Assembly: GCF_030295385.1 (NCBI RefSeq)
Contig: NZ_AP027079.1
Span: 2,852,001-2,916,000, forward strand
DNA length: 64,000 nt
Source: Geothrix oryzae
Lineage (GTDB): Bacteria > Acidobacteriota > Holophagae > Holophagales > Holophagaceae
Reading direction: 5' to 3'
The notes below the pieces were generated by a model. The model searched no databases. It saw only the letters and a program-made list of their open reading frames with translations, and was not told where the DNA came from. A program made the position numbers and the translations under genes. How positions within the stretch are numbered: position 1 is the stretch's first letter; every line of letters starts with the position of its first letter. Below are positions 36,694 through 44,983 of this stretch, in pieces.

Positions 36694-37535
36694 TGAACAT
36701 CATCGTGACCGGTGGAACAGGATTCATTGGTAAGCACCTGACAGTGCAACTAGCCTCGGAAGGGCATCAGGTGCATTCCATGAGTTCGTCCCAAGGTAAC
36801 ATTTGGGAATCTGATGTCTGGCAAAATTTCCCAGATGCAGAGGTGGTGGTCCATCTCGCTGCCCGCACTTTCGTTCCCGAGAGTTGGGCCAATTCGGATG
36901 GTTACTTGCAAACCAATTTCATGGGAACTGTGCAGGCCCTTGAGTTTTGCCGTAGTAGAAATGCCCATTTGGTGTTTTTAAGCTCCTATATGTACGGCGA
37001 ACCTAAATTTCTCCCGATCCCAGAGACTGCTGATCTTGCAGCACGAAATCCATATGCATTCTCCAAAATGATTTCAGAGAAAGCATGCCAATTTTATATG
37101 GACTCCTTTGGCATGAAGGTCACAGTACTACGCCCATTTAATGCCTATGGTTCAGGGCAGTCTACGGCCTTCCTCGTTCCCTCTATCGTCAGTCAGATAA
37201 TGGCAGGGGGACCGATCCGCGTACTAGATCTAGCGCCTAAGCGGGACTATATCTATGTGAAGGACCTAGTGGCCGCAATTAGTGCTGTAATTGATACTCA
37301 CGCGAGCGGTGGTGTGTTTAACATAGGTTCGGGTGTTAGCCACTCTGTCGCGGAGCTCATCGCAGAAGTACAGGCGGTCCTAGGAACTTCGCTCCCCGTC
37401 GAATCGGCGGAAGAAAGACGCCCAGGGGAAATATTGGACACCGTTGCGGACATTTCCGCAGCTCGTATGGCCTTGGGATGGACCCCGCGTTTTTCCCTCC
37501 GTGAGGGGCTAGCCGACATGTTGAGGGTTCCATGA
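36693..37535 (+). CDS. NAD-dependent epimerase/dehydratase (extended SDR)
   Basis: A 280-residue sugar-nucleotide enzyme. The ATG at 36693 is preceded by a GGGGGCAGG ribosome site and begins MNIIVTGGTGFIGKHLTVQL. The active-site region has LSSYMYGEPKFLPIPET and the Tyr-Lys pair in NPYAFSKMISEKAC. RPFNAYGSGQSTAFLVPSIV, RDYIYVKDLVAAISAVI, and a C-terminal GWTPRFSLREGLADML complete a standard member of the family. It is short, close to reductases such as Rmd or RmlD-like enzymes, but the substrate cannot be inferred. Its stop overlaps the start of the next glycosyltransferase by four bases, so the two act as a unit. Confidence 0.82.
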   Translation: MNIIVTGGTGFIGKHLTVQLASEGHQVHSMSSSQGNIWESDVWQNFPDAEVVVHLAARTFVPESWANSDGYLQTNFMGTVQALEFCRSRNAHLVFLSSYMYGEPKFLPIPETADLAARNPYAFSKMISEKACQFYMDSFGMKVTVLRPFNAYGSGQSTAFLVPSIVSQIMAGGPIRVLDLAPKRDYIYVKDLVAAISAVIDTHASGGVFNIGSGVSHSVAELIAEVQAVLGTSLPVESAEERRPGEILDTVADISAARMALGWTPRFSLREGLADMLRVP

Positions 37536-38665
37536 GAGTGCTGTTCATTGCACCGCTGCCACCGCCGATTACCGGACATTCTGTAGCTTCCAGGGTTCTG
37601 CTTGAGCATTTAGAAAAAAAGCATCGTGTGGCCGTAATCAATCTTTCGACAGCGAGTTCACATGATGGGGCCCTTACTTGGCGGCGCGTGGTGGCGGTGG
37701 CTAAAGACCTTTATCGAACCTGGAAGGAGAAGCGCGAAGCTAATGTCTTCTATCTCACCATCTCCGAATCTTTTTTTGGCAACATCAAAGATTTATTAAT
37801 TTATTCGATCTGTTATAATAAATTGAATAAATTTTACATCCATCTCCACGGTGGATCAATCAAACAACTTCTTTTCGACACGCACCCCACACTGAGGCGC
37901 CTGAACGCGATATTCATCCGCCGAATGGCTGGAGTCATCATTTCGGGGCAGTCTCATGTTGCAATATTTGAAGAAATGCTGGATCCCAAAAAAATTCATA
38001 TCATTCCCAACTTCGCCCAGGATTACCTTTTTATCGATAATGCTAAGATTGATACCAAATTTCACAACTTGTTCCCCTTAAATATTCTCTATATCAGCGG
38101 CATGACTCGAGGAAAGGGATATCTTGATTTGCTGAATGCCTATCATTTTCTTGAAGAGGCCATCAGAGAATGCATCCATATTGATTTTGCAGGAAAATTT
38201 GATTCGGATGAGGAGCAGTCTGAATTCATCCATGCCACCCAGGGGCTACCTGGACTCACTTATCATGGGGTGGTGGATGATGTTAGAAAACAAGAATTGT
38301 TTTTTAACTCTCATGTCTTCTGCCTTCCAACCAGCTATTTTGAAGGCCAACCCATCTCCATTCTTGAAGCCTATGCTTCTGCCAATGCAGTGATGACCAC
38401 CGGCCAAGCGGGAATTCGCGATATATTTACTGATGGAGTAAACGGATTCGAAATTGGAGTTCATGATGCTGCTTCAATCGGGAAAGTTATTCGAAACCTT
38501 GTCTCGAATCCCACCCCATTGGTTGAAATAGCCATACGAAACAGAGATATGGCCCTCCTAAATTATCGTACTGCTGTATTTGGCAGTCGAATCGAGATGG
38601 TCCTGGCCGGGTGTACTGCCCCTGAATTTGACATATCCACACCCATTGGTCAGCGCGCCGATTGA
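37532..38665 (+). CDS. Glycosyltransferase, GT4
   Basis: A 377-residue GT-B enzyme, probably adding one residue of the repeat unit. The N-terminus VLFIAPLPPPITGHSVASRV is typical of retaining GT4 members. HLHGGSIKQLLF lies in the acceptor domain, and the donor domain has ILYISGMTRGKGYLDLLNAY and the EX7E motif in YFEGQPISILEAYASANAVM (Glu pair). The start overlaps the epimerase gene stop (ATGA). Base composition falls toward AT in the second half. Donor sugar unknown; the paired epimerase may make it. Confidence 0.87.
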   Translation: MRVLFIAPLPPPITGHSVASRVLLEHLEKKHRVAVINLSTASSHDGALTWRRVVAVAKDLYRTWKEKREANVFYLTISESFFGNIKDLLIYSICYNKLNKFYIHLHGGSIKQLLFDTHPTLRRLNAIFIRRMAGVIISGQSHVAIFEEMLDPKKIHIIPNFAQDYLFIDNAKIDTKFHNLFPLNILYISGMTRGKGYLDLLNAYHFLEEAIRECIHIDFAGKFDSDEEQSEFIHATQGLPGLTYHGVVDDVRKQELFFNSHVFCLPTSYFEGQPISILEAYASANAVMTTGQAGIRDIFTDGVNGFEIGVHDAASIGKVIRNLVSNPTPLVEIAIRNRDMALLNYRTAVFGSRIEMVLAGCTAPEFDISTPIGQRAD

Positions 38666-38785
38666 AACTTCAAATGGCTCGCTTGCCCTTAAGTTTTAAC
38701 GAAATTCAGGGTTGCGTATAAAAGCGTCTGTAGGCCCGGCTTGGGGACCTTGAAGTAGAGGTTGACCACGAGTCCGGTAGATTGA

Positions 38786-39330
38786 TTGCGTTCTAAATCA
38801 GCAACCATGAAAGACATGATGGCCGAGGGGAAGCATGAGCCCGGAAGAGGCTTTGGGGAAGGTCTGTTCGTAGACGGAGGCGAGGGGATGAAGGCGCTCG
38901 CAGAGGGGTCATGCAGGCGCTTGATCAGGGCAGAGGCCGATGAACATTTCGGGGTGCCCTGGTATGCGAAGAGGGTGCTCTGACTCACCGCCTACCGGAA
39001 CGGGCTGAAGGCGCGGGGGCTTCGGACATGGATCGGGACACTGAAGCTGAGGCTGCCGCAGCCCCGGAACGGGTCGTTCTCCCCTCGTGCCTGGAGCGGT
39101 GGCCTGCCTGGAGGAGCACTTCGACTCGGTGCTGGCCGTGCTCAACATCCGGGTTGGTCACCAGAAGCGCCTGCAGACGGCTAAACATGGCGAGCGGGTG
39201 AACCAGGAGTTGAAGCATCGAGGGCGCACTGTCCGCATCTAGCCCAACCAAGCTGGCCGGGACCGCCTCTATAGCTCTATAGGGGACTGCTCATAAAGCA
39301 TCGCGAACGCTGGGTTGGCACCGCCTAGCT
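38786..39330 (+). pseudogene. IS256-family (mutator-type) transposase relic
   Basis: Pieces of the IS256 transposase lie in order but in different frames and with stops. The N-terminal part is CRRLIRAEADEHFGVPWYAK, then after a stop YRNGLKARGLRTWIGTLKLR. Near 39085-39280 comes the C-terminal part LEEHFDSVLAVLNIRVG, then RVNQELKHRGRTVRI, a stop, and GRDRLY. The catalytic middle is deleted. The remaining stretch to 39657 has no gene that I can support. Confidence 0.75.
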
Positions 39331-39657
39331 GAAGCCAGAGGGCCCGTGAGCCAAGCGCTGCAGGGGGGTCAGCGAAGGGAAGCGGAGCCCGACCGGAACT
39401 GCCCCTACATTCACTGTGATCCACCTGCCATCGAGGACCGACAGGGACTTCTGGGGGCCACTATTAACACTTACAGTTCGGCAATGATGCATGCATAGAA
39501 GTGAATGAAGGAGAACCCGTAGCCGCCTATGTCTTATCCAGCGATATAGGATTGATTTTCTGTCGGAGGCTCTGTGGCAGGATGATGGTCCATAGAAAAT
39601 GTCGAAAATCTAATTACCCAAATAGAATAGGCCATCAGACCAGCGACGCAAAAAATG

Positions 39658-40341
39658 TTAACTCCGCCTTGAGGCAACAGCCAGCAATTGCCTTCGGCAT
39701 TTCACGGAGGCCAACATCCAACCCGCGAGGCGCTGCAGGACCCCTGTGCCCAGGAAGAATAGTTTGGGATGCCAGGCCTGGGTGATGATGTCCAGATGCT
39801 CGGGAATTAATCCAGCTTCATCCAGTAGGTTACCAAATTGGAGGGGTGTCCAGGTATGAAGATGGCGGTCCAGATTGTGCGGCACCCAAACACGGTTCTC
39901 TTTCTGGCGAATATCCTCGATCGGAACCACAACAATAAGTTTGCCTCCAGGGTGGAGCTTTTCACGCAGCGCACACAAAGTTCCATAAGCATTTGGAATG
40001 TGCTCGAGCACATGGTTAGAAATTATCTTATGGTAGCGTTTATCTCCAGGGATTTCCTCTAGGCTCCCATAGGTATGGATCTCCTGCGAGAGCGCAATTT
40101 TACGAGTGGTTTCGTTGATCTCGAGCCCCTCGATCTTCTTGATAGTCTTCCGTAAAGCCACCACCAAGGAACCATTGGCACATCCGAAATCCAACACGGT
40201 ATCCTCTGAAGTCAGATATGGTTGGAATAATTGGGCCTGCAGTGTATAGCCTAAATGATTCAGGTCATTGTGACCAATTCGCATCGCGTAATTCTTACCC
40301 TTCTCTGCCTGATAGTAATCAGAAGCCATGCCGTCTTTCAT
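39658..40341 (-). CDS. Class I SAM-dependent methyltransferase
   Basis: A 227-residue enzyme that would methylate a glycan sugar or end group. The ATG at 40341 has a G-rich ribosome site (GGGGGGG) just upstream; nearby in-frame ATGs make the exact start uncertain. The SAM-binding motif I is VLDFGCANGSLVVALRK, motif II acid lies in IEGLEINETTRKIA, and KIISNHVLEHIPNAYGTL with LREKLHPGGKLIVVVP are motifs III-IV of Methyltransf_11/23-type proteins. Such enzymes may cap O-antigens or act on other sugars. It is alone on the minus strand between IS256 and IS3 relics. Confidence 0.82.
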   Translation of the reverse strand: MKDGMASDYYQAEKGKNYAMRIGHNDLNHLGYTLQAQLFQPYLTSEDTVLDFGCANGSLVVALRKTIKKIEGLEINETTRKIALSQEIHTYGSLEEIPGDKRYHKIISNHVLEHIPNAYGTLCALREKLHPGGKLIVVVPIEDIRQKENRVWVPHNLDRHLHTWTPLQFGNLLDEAGLIPEHLDIITQAWHPKLFFLGTGVLQRLAGWMLASVKCRRQLLAVASRRS

Positions 40342-40422
40342 TAGCCCCCCCCAGATCATCGAAATTGATTACCGCCAAGTATGGTCGCATCAATACGCAT
40401 CGACAAAAAAGTTTTATCTCTT

Positions 40423-41532
40423 CTATTTTCTCGCCGGTCTTGCTGTCAATGGGATCCAAATAAAGATAGCGAATCTGAAAGATAGGGTCTGGCATCCCCC
40501 ATGATTCGCCCGATAGTTGTGCGGAATCCAGATCGGTTGGGGTGGCGTCGCTGGGCTGGGCGGAGGCGACCGAAGTTCAACCCAGCGACTCGCGAACTCC
40601 TCTGGGGGAAATCCCCCGAGGGTGCGGTGCGGTTTGTAGTGGTTGTCGTCACGGAGCCATCCTCGGGCCACCTGCCGGCCTACTGCAAGGCCCGTGAACC
40701 AGTTCTCGTTCACGCACTCATCCCTGAACCGCCCGTTGGAAATTAGGTGCCGGACCAGGCCCCTGCTGGTGCCGCCGCTGCTCGAAGGCCCTGGGGTGAA
40801 CTCTGGGCCATCGTCGTTCACCAACAACTCTGGAGGTCACGGCTTCCACATCAGGTCCTCCAGCGCCCTGGCCATCCGCAGGCTCGGCAGGCTGAAGTCC
40901 ACTTCGATGGCCAGCCTCTTCCGCGCAAAGATGTCCACCACATTCAAGGTCCGGATGGCTCGCCCTTCGGCCAATGGCTCCGACACGAAGTCCATCGCCC
41001 ATTTCTGATTGGGCTTCACGGGCGGCTGCAGTGCCGGTGCGGAACCCTCTTCATCCGCTTCCGGATTCACTTCCTCACCCGCAGGCCCTTCTCGTTGCAG
41101 AGCCGCTCCACCCGCTCGTGATTCACCATGACCCCCTCCCGGCGTTCGTTACCGGCAGGTGCATCTCCGCATGGCCTCCCACCCGGCAGGCCCGCCTAAA
41201 AGCCCCGCTGGCCTTCCGTAGGCCGGCGGGCTTCAGAAATTTTTTAGGAAAAGGGACCTCAGCGCTTCGATATCGAGATCCCGCTGTCCAAGCCTCCGCG
41301 GGGGCTTCGCAATCTCGATCTCCAGATGCTTGGGGCGCTTTGCGTCCGAGACCTCAAAGCCGCCGAACTTCGCCTTCCACCGGTAGAAGGCCTGGTCCGA
41401 GACTCCCAGGCGACGCAGATATCCGCTGTCTTTGTCCCCGCCTCGTGCTCCTTCAGCGCGTGGATGATCTGCTCCTCGCTGAACCCACTCTTTCTCATGG
41501 CTCCTCCTCTTCCTTATTGAGGTGGATTCCAC
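40423..41532 (-). pseudogene. Degenerate IS3-family element (OrfA and OrfB relics)
   Basis: On the minus strand OrfA starts at 41498 (MRKSGFSEEQIIHALKEHEA) and continues after a one-base loss near 41415 in another frame as RRLGVSDQAFYRWKAKFGG to the end near 41233. OrfB follows in pieces: VNHERVERLCNEKGLRVRK ending in a stop near 41090, then NQKWAMDFVSEPLAEGRAIR (first catalytic Asp), and from 40827 NDDGPEF (second Asp) and FRDECVNENWFTGLAVGRQV (Glu region) with RPHRSLGG-like KPHRTLGG. Several frameshifts make it inactive. It is of the same group as the relic at 20644-20826. Confidence 0.88.
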
Positions 41533-41622
41533 GAAATAGGCGGGCTAATTTACGGGGAGAACATCAAGTCGGGGTGAGGAGATCAGCATCATCTTGCGAT
41601 TGAGTTCAGTCTCCGAGCAGGG

Positions 41623-42891
41623 TTATCTGAATCTTGCCGTAGACACATTAAGTTTAGGTTTTAAGTAAAAATAAATAATTACAGCATAAACAAGAGCCAA
41701 TTCATAAAAGACACTTTTCAATTGAGAACTGGTGATGCCCATGGCCGGAAATACGAATAAACTCCCAAGAACGATAAAATGGTGAAACATGATTACCCCA
41801 TTTTTAGGGCGAAACTTGGTTAGTAATGAACCATAGGCTAGAATACAAAAAAGTGTGCCCATATACCCAAAGTCAAACAGCAAATCAGAAATCAAGCCAT
41901 TGAATCCATCAAAATGTGTGCCCCACAGAGTGTATAATTTGGCTTCAACTCGCCCTGCTGGATAATCAATTAAATTCATTTTGTTTCCGAATGTCAACGG
42001 CAAGGATGCTGACAGTTCTCCATAAAGAGGATTAAATACATACAAAGACATTACTTCATTACAATTTTTGTACCATTGCGAAAAATAATCAAGGAGGCTC
42101 AGTAGAATCGGGTTTTCAATGCGAGATTGGGTTGATGCACTTTCAAGGTACTGCAGGGCATCTACAAATCGGCTGGCCGTGATAATATAGAACACCATCG
42201 CAGCTAATCCGGCGACAAGAGCACTGGCAAACTTCATTATATGTTTTGCTTTAGTTGCAAACTGTGGATAATAAAATGGAACATACACAATATACATAAC
42301 GAAGAATACCAAAAATCCGGATCGACTGAAGTGGGTGATCCCGTTTAATATGATGTTCAATGAGAATAGAAGTGCAAGTATAGAATATTTATAGTTCCTC
42401 TGTTTTAGGTAGTAAAAATGTAATGGCACTAAAAAATAGGATGTAGGACACAAATATATCGCCAGCAACCAAAGTAAATGATTGATTGGCATCTGCCCGA
42501 TCACCCCCTCACTGTCCATACCATTTTTAAATTCCGAATAATCCGTCACATGCGTAAAAACATAATAAATAAAGATTAGGCAGACAACGAATACTACAGA
42601 ATTAATAAGCAAGAGAATCTTGGCCAAACGATTCACTCTATCCGGGTCGGGGTCAGCGATGAGTGATGTATATTTAAATCGATTCCACGGCATAAACAGA
42701 AGGGTAAGCATCGCAGCCATGAAAACCAAATTAAATACTTTAAAGTAAGTGTCCGGGAAATAATCATAGCCAATCACGACTGCACAAATCAATGAAATTG
42801 CATAAAGAATAACAAGAAAGCTTCCCGGGGAAGCTCCCCTTTTCAGATGGAATAAAAAGTATATTAAAACAAAATAAATCAGTAACAACAT
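41623..42891 (-). CDS. wzy: O-antigen/repeat-unit polymerase (Wzy-like)
   Basis: A 422-residue inner-membrane protein with about 11-12 hydrophobic segments and one larger external loop (about 265-340, YFSQWYKNCNEVMSLYVFNP and following), the layout of oligosaccharide repeat-unit polymerases. It would link repeat units on the periplasmic side. Sequence identity within the Wzy family is too low for motif proof, so the call rests on topology and on its place next to a Wzx-like flippase. The gene is strongly AT-rich, as Wzy genes often are. It follows the flippase gene by 52 bases on the same strand. Confidence 0.75.
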   Translation of the reverse strand: MLLLIYFVLIYFLFHLKRGASPGSFLVILYAISLICAVVIGYDYFPDTYFKVFNLVFMAAMLTLLFMPWNRFKYTSLIADPDPDRVNRLAKILLLINSVVFVVCLIFIYYVFTHVTDYSEFKNGMDSEGVIGQMPINHLLWLLAIYLCPTSYFLVPLHFYYLKQRNYKYSILALLFSLNIILNGITHFSRSGFLVFFVMYIVYVPFYYPQFATKAKHIMKFASALVAGLAAMVFYIITASRFVDALQYLESASTQSRIENPILLSLLDYFSQWYKNCNEVMSLYVFNPLYGELSASLPLTFGNKMNLIDYPAGRVEAKLYTLWGTHFDGFNGLISDLLFDFGYMGTLFCILAYGSLLTKFRPKNGVIMFHHFIVLGSLFVFPAMGITSSQLKSVFYELALVYAVIIYFYLKPKLNVSTARFR

Positions 42892-42943
42892 TTTAAGGAC
42901 ATCCTTTCGATTGCAAATTTTGCATTTTAGATCATCTCATTCC

Positions 42944-44242
42944 TTATCTCCGCCTTAGGAGCCATGGTAGCTCATAGAGTGTGTTGGCGTACCCGAAGAC
43001 CAACAAAAATGTTGTAATAGATACCAGAACACTCGAATATGCCGCCCCCATGATACCAAATCGCTTAACCAAAACAATCGTAAGCGCCATTTGAAGTAGT
43101 GATGAGCCAAATGTGATGGAGCCTAGAACTTTTGTCTTTTTGCGATAAAATATATATCCAGAAACAATGGAATACATTCCTTCAAAAAACAGCGTCAACA
43201 TGAGGAATGGGAGTACCCTAAGGGCGCCCAAATAATCACCCCTAAAGAATATCGGAATTATCCAGCTCATCATAAAATAGCACCCAAAACAAACCGTTAT
43301 CAATAGACACGAAAATAAATACGATATTTTGACAAGCTTTAGCTTCAACTCTATACTTTCGGTATGACTGACTTGATCGATCAAGCTTAAGTCTTTGTAC
43401 ATTAAAGGAGAATAGGCATTAAAGAATGACCCCGTAAAAATCCCTATTACACTGACTAAAGTCAGAGCAATAGAATATACCCCATTTGCGGATAAGCTCA
43501 CGATATTCGTTAGAATGATTTTATCCACTCCCGACTTGAACCAGAAGGATAAAGTGTGTGGCAACAATGGAAGACCAAAAGAAAAAGCCTCTTTTATGTT
43601 TTTCACATCGATTTTTGTAAAAATATGTCGTTCTTTCATTAGCAACCACAAACTAACTATTACAGAAAGAATGCTACCCCCAACCATGCTTAAAACTCTT
43701 CCCTGCCAATTCCACTTCAGAATCACCACAAAATAGATGGCCAGAAGACCTGCGATCAAGGCCTGAAATATCTGAATACTACTAAACATTATTGGGCGCT
43801 TCTCCATTCGCAATACTGAGGTATGCAACATGAAGATGCTTGTTGCAAGCGAGGAAACGATCGCAAGGATCTGCCACAGTAATGAAATACCAAGCCGCTG
43901 AGCAATCAAATCTGAAAATATAACAACGACCAAAAGACACGCAAATGCCAATAAACATATTAAATAAATTAAATTTGAAATGTAAGACGCTCGCTCTTCT
44001 TCCTTCAGAGAAAAGTACGATACCGTCAATGCCGAATAAGTGTTCAAGGCGCAAATGGCAGTGAAAATTTGTACAGCCACGCTAAAATTGGAGAGAATAC
44101 CAAAGTCCGTTGTCGTTAAGTACTTTGTTACTATCGGAAGCAAGAAAAATGGAATGGCTTTGCCAATGGCATCCCCCCCAGTGTAGAGCAAGGTGGATTT
44201 GGCCAGTGGACTATTGATACTTTTAGATAAAAATTTAATCAT
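42944..44242 (-). CDS. wzx: Lipid-linked repeat-unit flippase (Wzx-like, MOP superfamily)
   Basis: Would move the finished undecaprenyl-linked repeat unit across the inner membrane. From the ATG at 44242 it has 432 residues and about 12-14 membrane helices. The N-terminal MIKFLSKSINSPLAKSTLLY is followed by IPFFLLPIVTKYLTTTDFGI, the typical opening of Polysacc_synt/Wzx proteins. The middle SGVDKIILTNIVSLSANGVY and FFNAYSPLMYKDL segments are also characteristic. The longer frame to 44386 starts with polar sequence; an ATG at 44260 is another option. AT-rich, paired with the Wzy-like gene. Confidence 0.87.
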   Translation of the reverse strand: MIKFLSKSINSPLAKSTLLYTGGDAIGKAIPFFLLPIVTKYLTTTDFGILSNFSVAVQIFTAICALNTYSALTVSYFSLKEEERASYISNLIYLICLLAFACLLVVVIFSDLIAQRLGISLLWQILAIVSSLATSIFMLHTSVLRMEKRPIMFSSIQIFQALIAGLLAIYFVVILKWNWQGRVLSMVGGSILSVIVSLWLLMKERHIFTKIDVKNIKEAFSFGLPLLPHTLSFWFKSGVDKIILTNIVSLSANGVYSIALTLVSVIGIFTGSFFNAYSPLMYKDLSLIDQVSHTESIELKLKLVKISYLFSCLLITVCFGCYFMMSWIIPIFFRGDYLGALRVLPFLMLTLFFEGMYSIVSGYIFYRKKTKVLGSITFGSSLLQMALTIVLVKRFGIMGAAYSSVLVSITTFLLVFGYANTLYELPWLLRRR

Positions 44243-44459
44243 GTTGTAATTATCGACCATCCATTTAACATCGAACGCGTTGAGGCTGTGACCCACCCTC
44301 TGGATGGACATGCCTGTGCTTCCCGATTTTGGGTCCTTCCTGCGCACAATCTTATCAGGATAGATGGACCAAACCACCCTAACCAAGCACCCACAGGCTA
44401 CTGGTCCACGATTCGGCCCGGTTTTCAGCCGTCTTGCACTCCATTTAAAACAAGAAAGA

Positions 44460-44876
44460 CTGGAGTCTACAGCTCTTCACCGTCGATCTCGGTCATCCCC
44501 TGGAGTTCTTCGACATGCCGCGCCGTGCTGGCGTGTTCGTTATCGAAGTTCTTACCGTTCTGGAGTTCGCTCCAGGTGGCTCGATCTCCAGGTTGCGAAG
44601 TGGGCCATGCCGATGCCCGTGGTGATCTGGCGACTCAGAGATGGCCTTCCCCTTGAAACCGTACGCGTAGTCCACGCGGCCTTCCAGGACCGCCTCGGTG
44701 AGGGTCTGCTCGTTGATCTCCTTGAAGCGGTGCTTGTCCACCTTCTCCTCAACGATGAGCGGGGTGCCGCCCCCATCGGTGATCAGGCCCCAGCATATCA
44801 TCTGGCAGATGATCACCTCGATGTGCTTATTGCTGATGACCACACCCTGGGCCGGTAGACCTCCTGCACTTCGCTG
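44460..44876 (-). pseudogene. Decayed duplicate of the 3' end of rpoC
   Basis: This segment mirrors the last part of rpoC at about 58883-59440, in the same direction. Shared pieces are AQGVVI, KHIEVII, the run [16 protein letters not shown], then [11 protein letters not shown], and the terminal coding bases around the TAG at 44467-44469. About 117 bases are missing between the NEQ and LTEA codons. There are also one-base losses (for example near the [10 protein letters not shown] equivalent) and many substitutions. It cannot encode a functional product. It ends the polysaccharide locus and begins 14 kb upstream of the true gene in map order. Confidence 0.9.
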
Positions 44877-44910
44877 AATAAATTCGTTGGAATTTCCGGT
44901 CAATTCAAAA

Positions 44911-44983
44911 GGAACGGTGCAGGGACTTTGATCCTTATAAATTAATTACCGATTTTTGGGACCTTCCGCTACTGCACCGTTCC
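44911..44983. repeat. 12-bp inverted repeat pair
   Basis: GGAACGGTGCAG at 44911-44922 and its exact complement at 44972-44983, 49 bases apart. The right copy is the last coding part and stop region of the lipoprotein gene. It may be a weak terminator stem or a recombination footprint beside the rpoC fragment. Confidence 0.5.
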
